Assembly: GCA_002049455.2 (NCBI GenBank)
Contig: KV918985.1
Span: 1-64,000, forward strand
DNA length: 64,000 nucleotides
Direction of reading: 5' to 3'
DNA from: Porphyra umbilicalis
Lineage: Eukaryota; Rhodophyta; Bangiophyceae; Bangiales; Bangiaceae
In this document: positions 63,540 through 64,000 of the stretch, piece by piece
Numbering within the stretch: position 1 is the stretch's first letter
Layout: each line of letters starts with the position of its first letter
Notes under the pieces: generated by a model
Database searches by the model: none
The model's input: only the letters and a program-made list of their open reading frames with translations
Told to the model about the DNA's origin: nothing
Program-made: the position numbers and the translations under genes

Positions 63540-64000
63540 GGCCACGTGCCTCGAGGAAGAAGGGAGCGGCGTGCGGGGACGGGGGGGGGTTGTGGGTGGT
63601 GGGTGGGGGGGGGCGGGGGGGGGGGTGGGGGGGCGGGCGGGCGGGCAAGCGACACTGTCGGTCGGGGCGTTTGGGCTGTGGCAACGACCGACGCGGTGCC
63701 GTTGCCCGCCGGCCCCTTTTCTACCCGACGGCAGGCGCGACGCGCGCGGGTGGCGGCGCGCGCGCCGCGCGCGCCGCGCGGCCGGCACACACCCCCCGCC
63801 GCCCGCCCGCGCGCCCGCCGCGCGGCGCGCGGCGCGTGCGCGGCGGCGGGCGGGCGCACCACCCGATCGGGCGCGCGCCGGCGGGGGCGCGGCCGCGCCG
63901 CGCGCGCCGCCGCCCGGCGCGGCAGCGCCTCTGCGGGGTGCCGGGGGGGGTCGGGCCCCCGCGCGCCCGGGCCTTGCGTGGCAGGGGACACGGGTGTGGG
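63540..64000. other. Extremely GC-rich upstream region at the window end
   Basis: Dense CpG/GCGC tracts and G runs lie upstream of the membrane-protein start; no gene seen. It may be a CpG-island-like promoter. Confidence 0.4.

Overview
This is a GC-rich eukaryotic nuclear window. GT-AG introns can be placed in six genes, and the conserved genes are eukaryotic: cytosolic ribosomal protein S9 with a plant-like N-terminus, plant-type phosphofructokinase, Derlin-2, UBA5, and a class I PRPP synthetase. Introns are few and short, exons have very high G+C at third positions, and long G or C runs are common. One gene appears to begin with a Phe-containing plastid transit peptide. Together these suggest a bangiophyte red alga (Porphyra/Pyropia-like). 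The organism is an inference, not something the sequence states.

Layout. 1-24.8 kb is mostly mobile-element and intergenic territory. It holds a transposase-like gene (3.3-6.2 kb), a decayed inverted relative of it (6.6-7.5 kb), a frame-broken probable plastid membrane-protein gene (7.9-9.0 kb), an 11-bp minisatellite, a 131-bp pogo-like MITE (14.1 kb), a hAT element (15.4-18.1 kb), a LINE-type reverse-transcriptase remnant (18.8-20.1 kb) and a foldback sequence (23.0 kb). 24.8-32 kb carries three probable secreted or extracytoplasmic proteins: a possible LPMO-like copper protein, a DOMON-Hint protein, and an unrecognised protein with an N-terminal hydrophobic segment.

32.5-44.0 kb is best read as one 11.55-kb DNA transposon. 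It has 27-bp imperfect terminal inverted repeats, clustered CGATGG/CCATCG subterminal motifs at both ends, a four-exon Plavaka/EnSpm-like transposase on one strand, and a divergent 1,024-aa protein of unknown family on the other. I consider this the most likely undescribed system in the window.

45.9-63.5 kb is gene-dense: UBA5, Derlin, ATP-phosphofructokinase, an FSH1/OVCA2-type serine hydrolase, a REV1-like BRCT protein, a small conserved-looking coiled-coil protein, RPS9, PRPP synthetase and an Ala-rich multi-pass membrane protein. UBA5 (UFM1 activation) and Derlin (ERAD) are adjacent, convergent ER-proteostasis genes.

A recurring feature is that several otherwise convincing genes change reading frame exactly at long G/C homopolymers (UBA5, FSH1, the BRCT gene, the plastid membrane protein, the last membrane protein). 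The simplest reading is wrong homopolymer length in the assembly. Real slippage or pseudogenisation cannot be excluded from one sequence.
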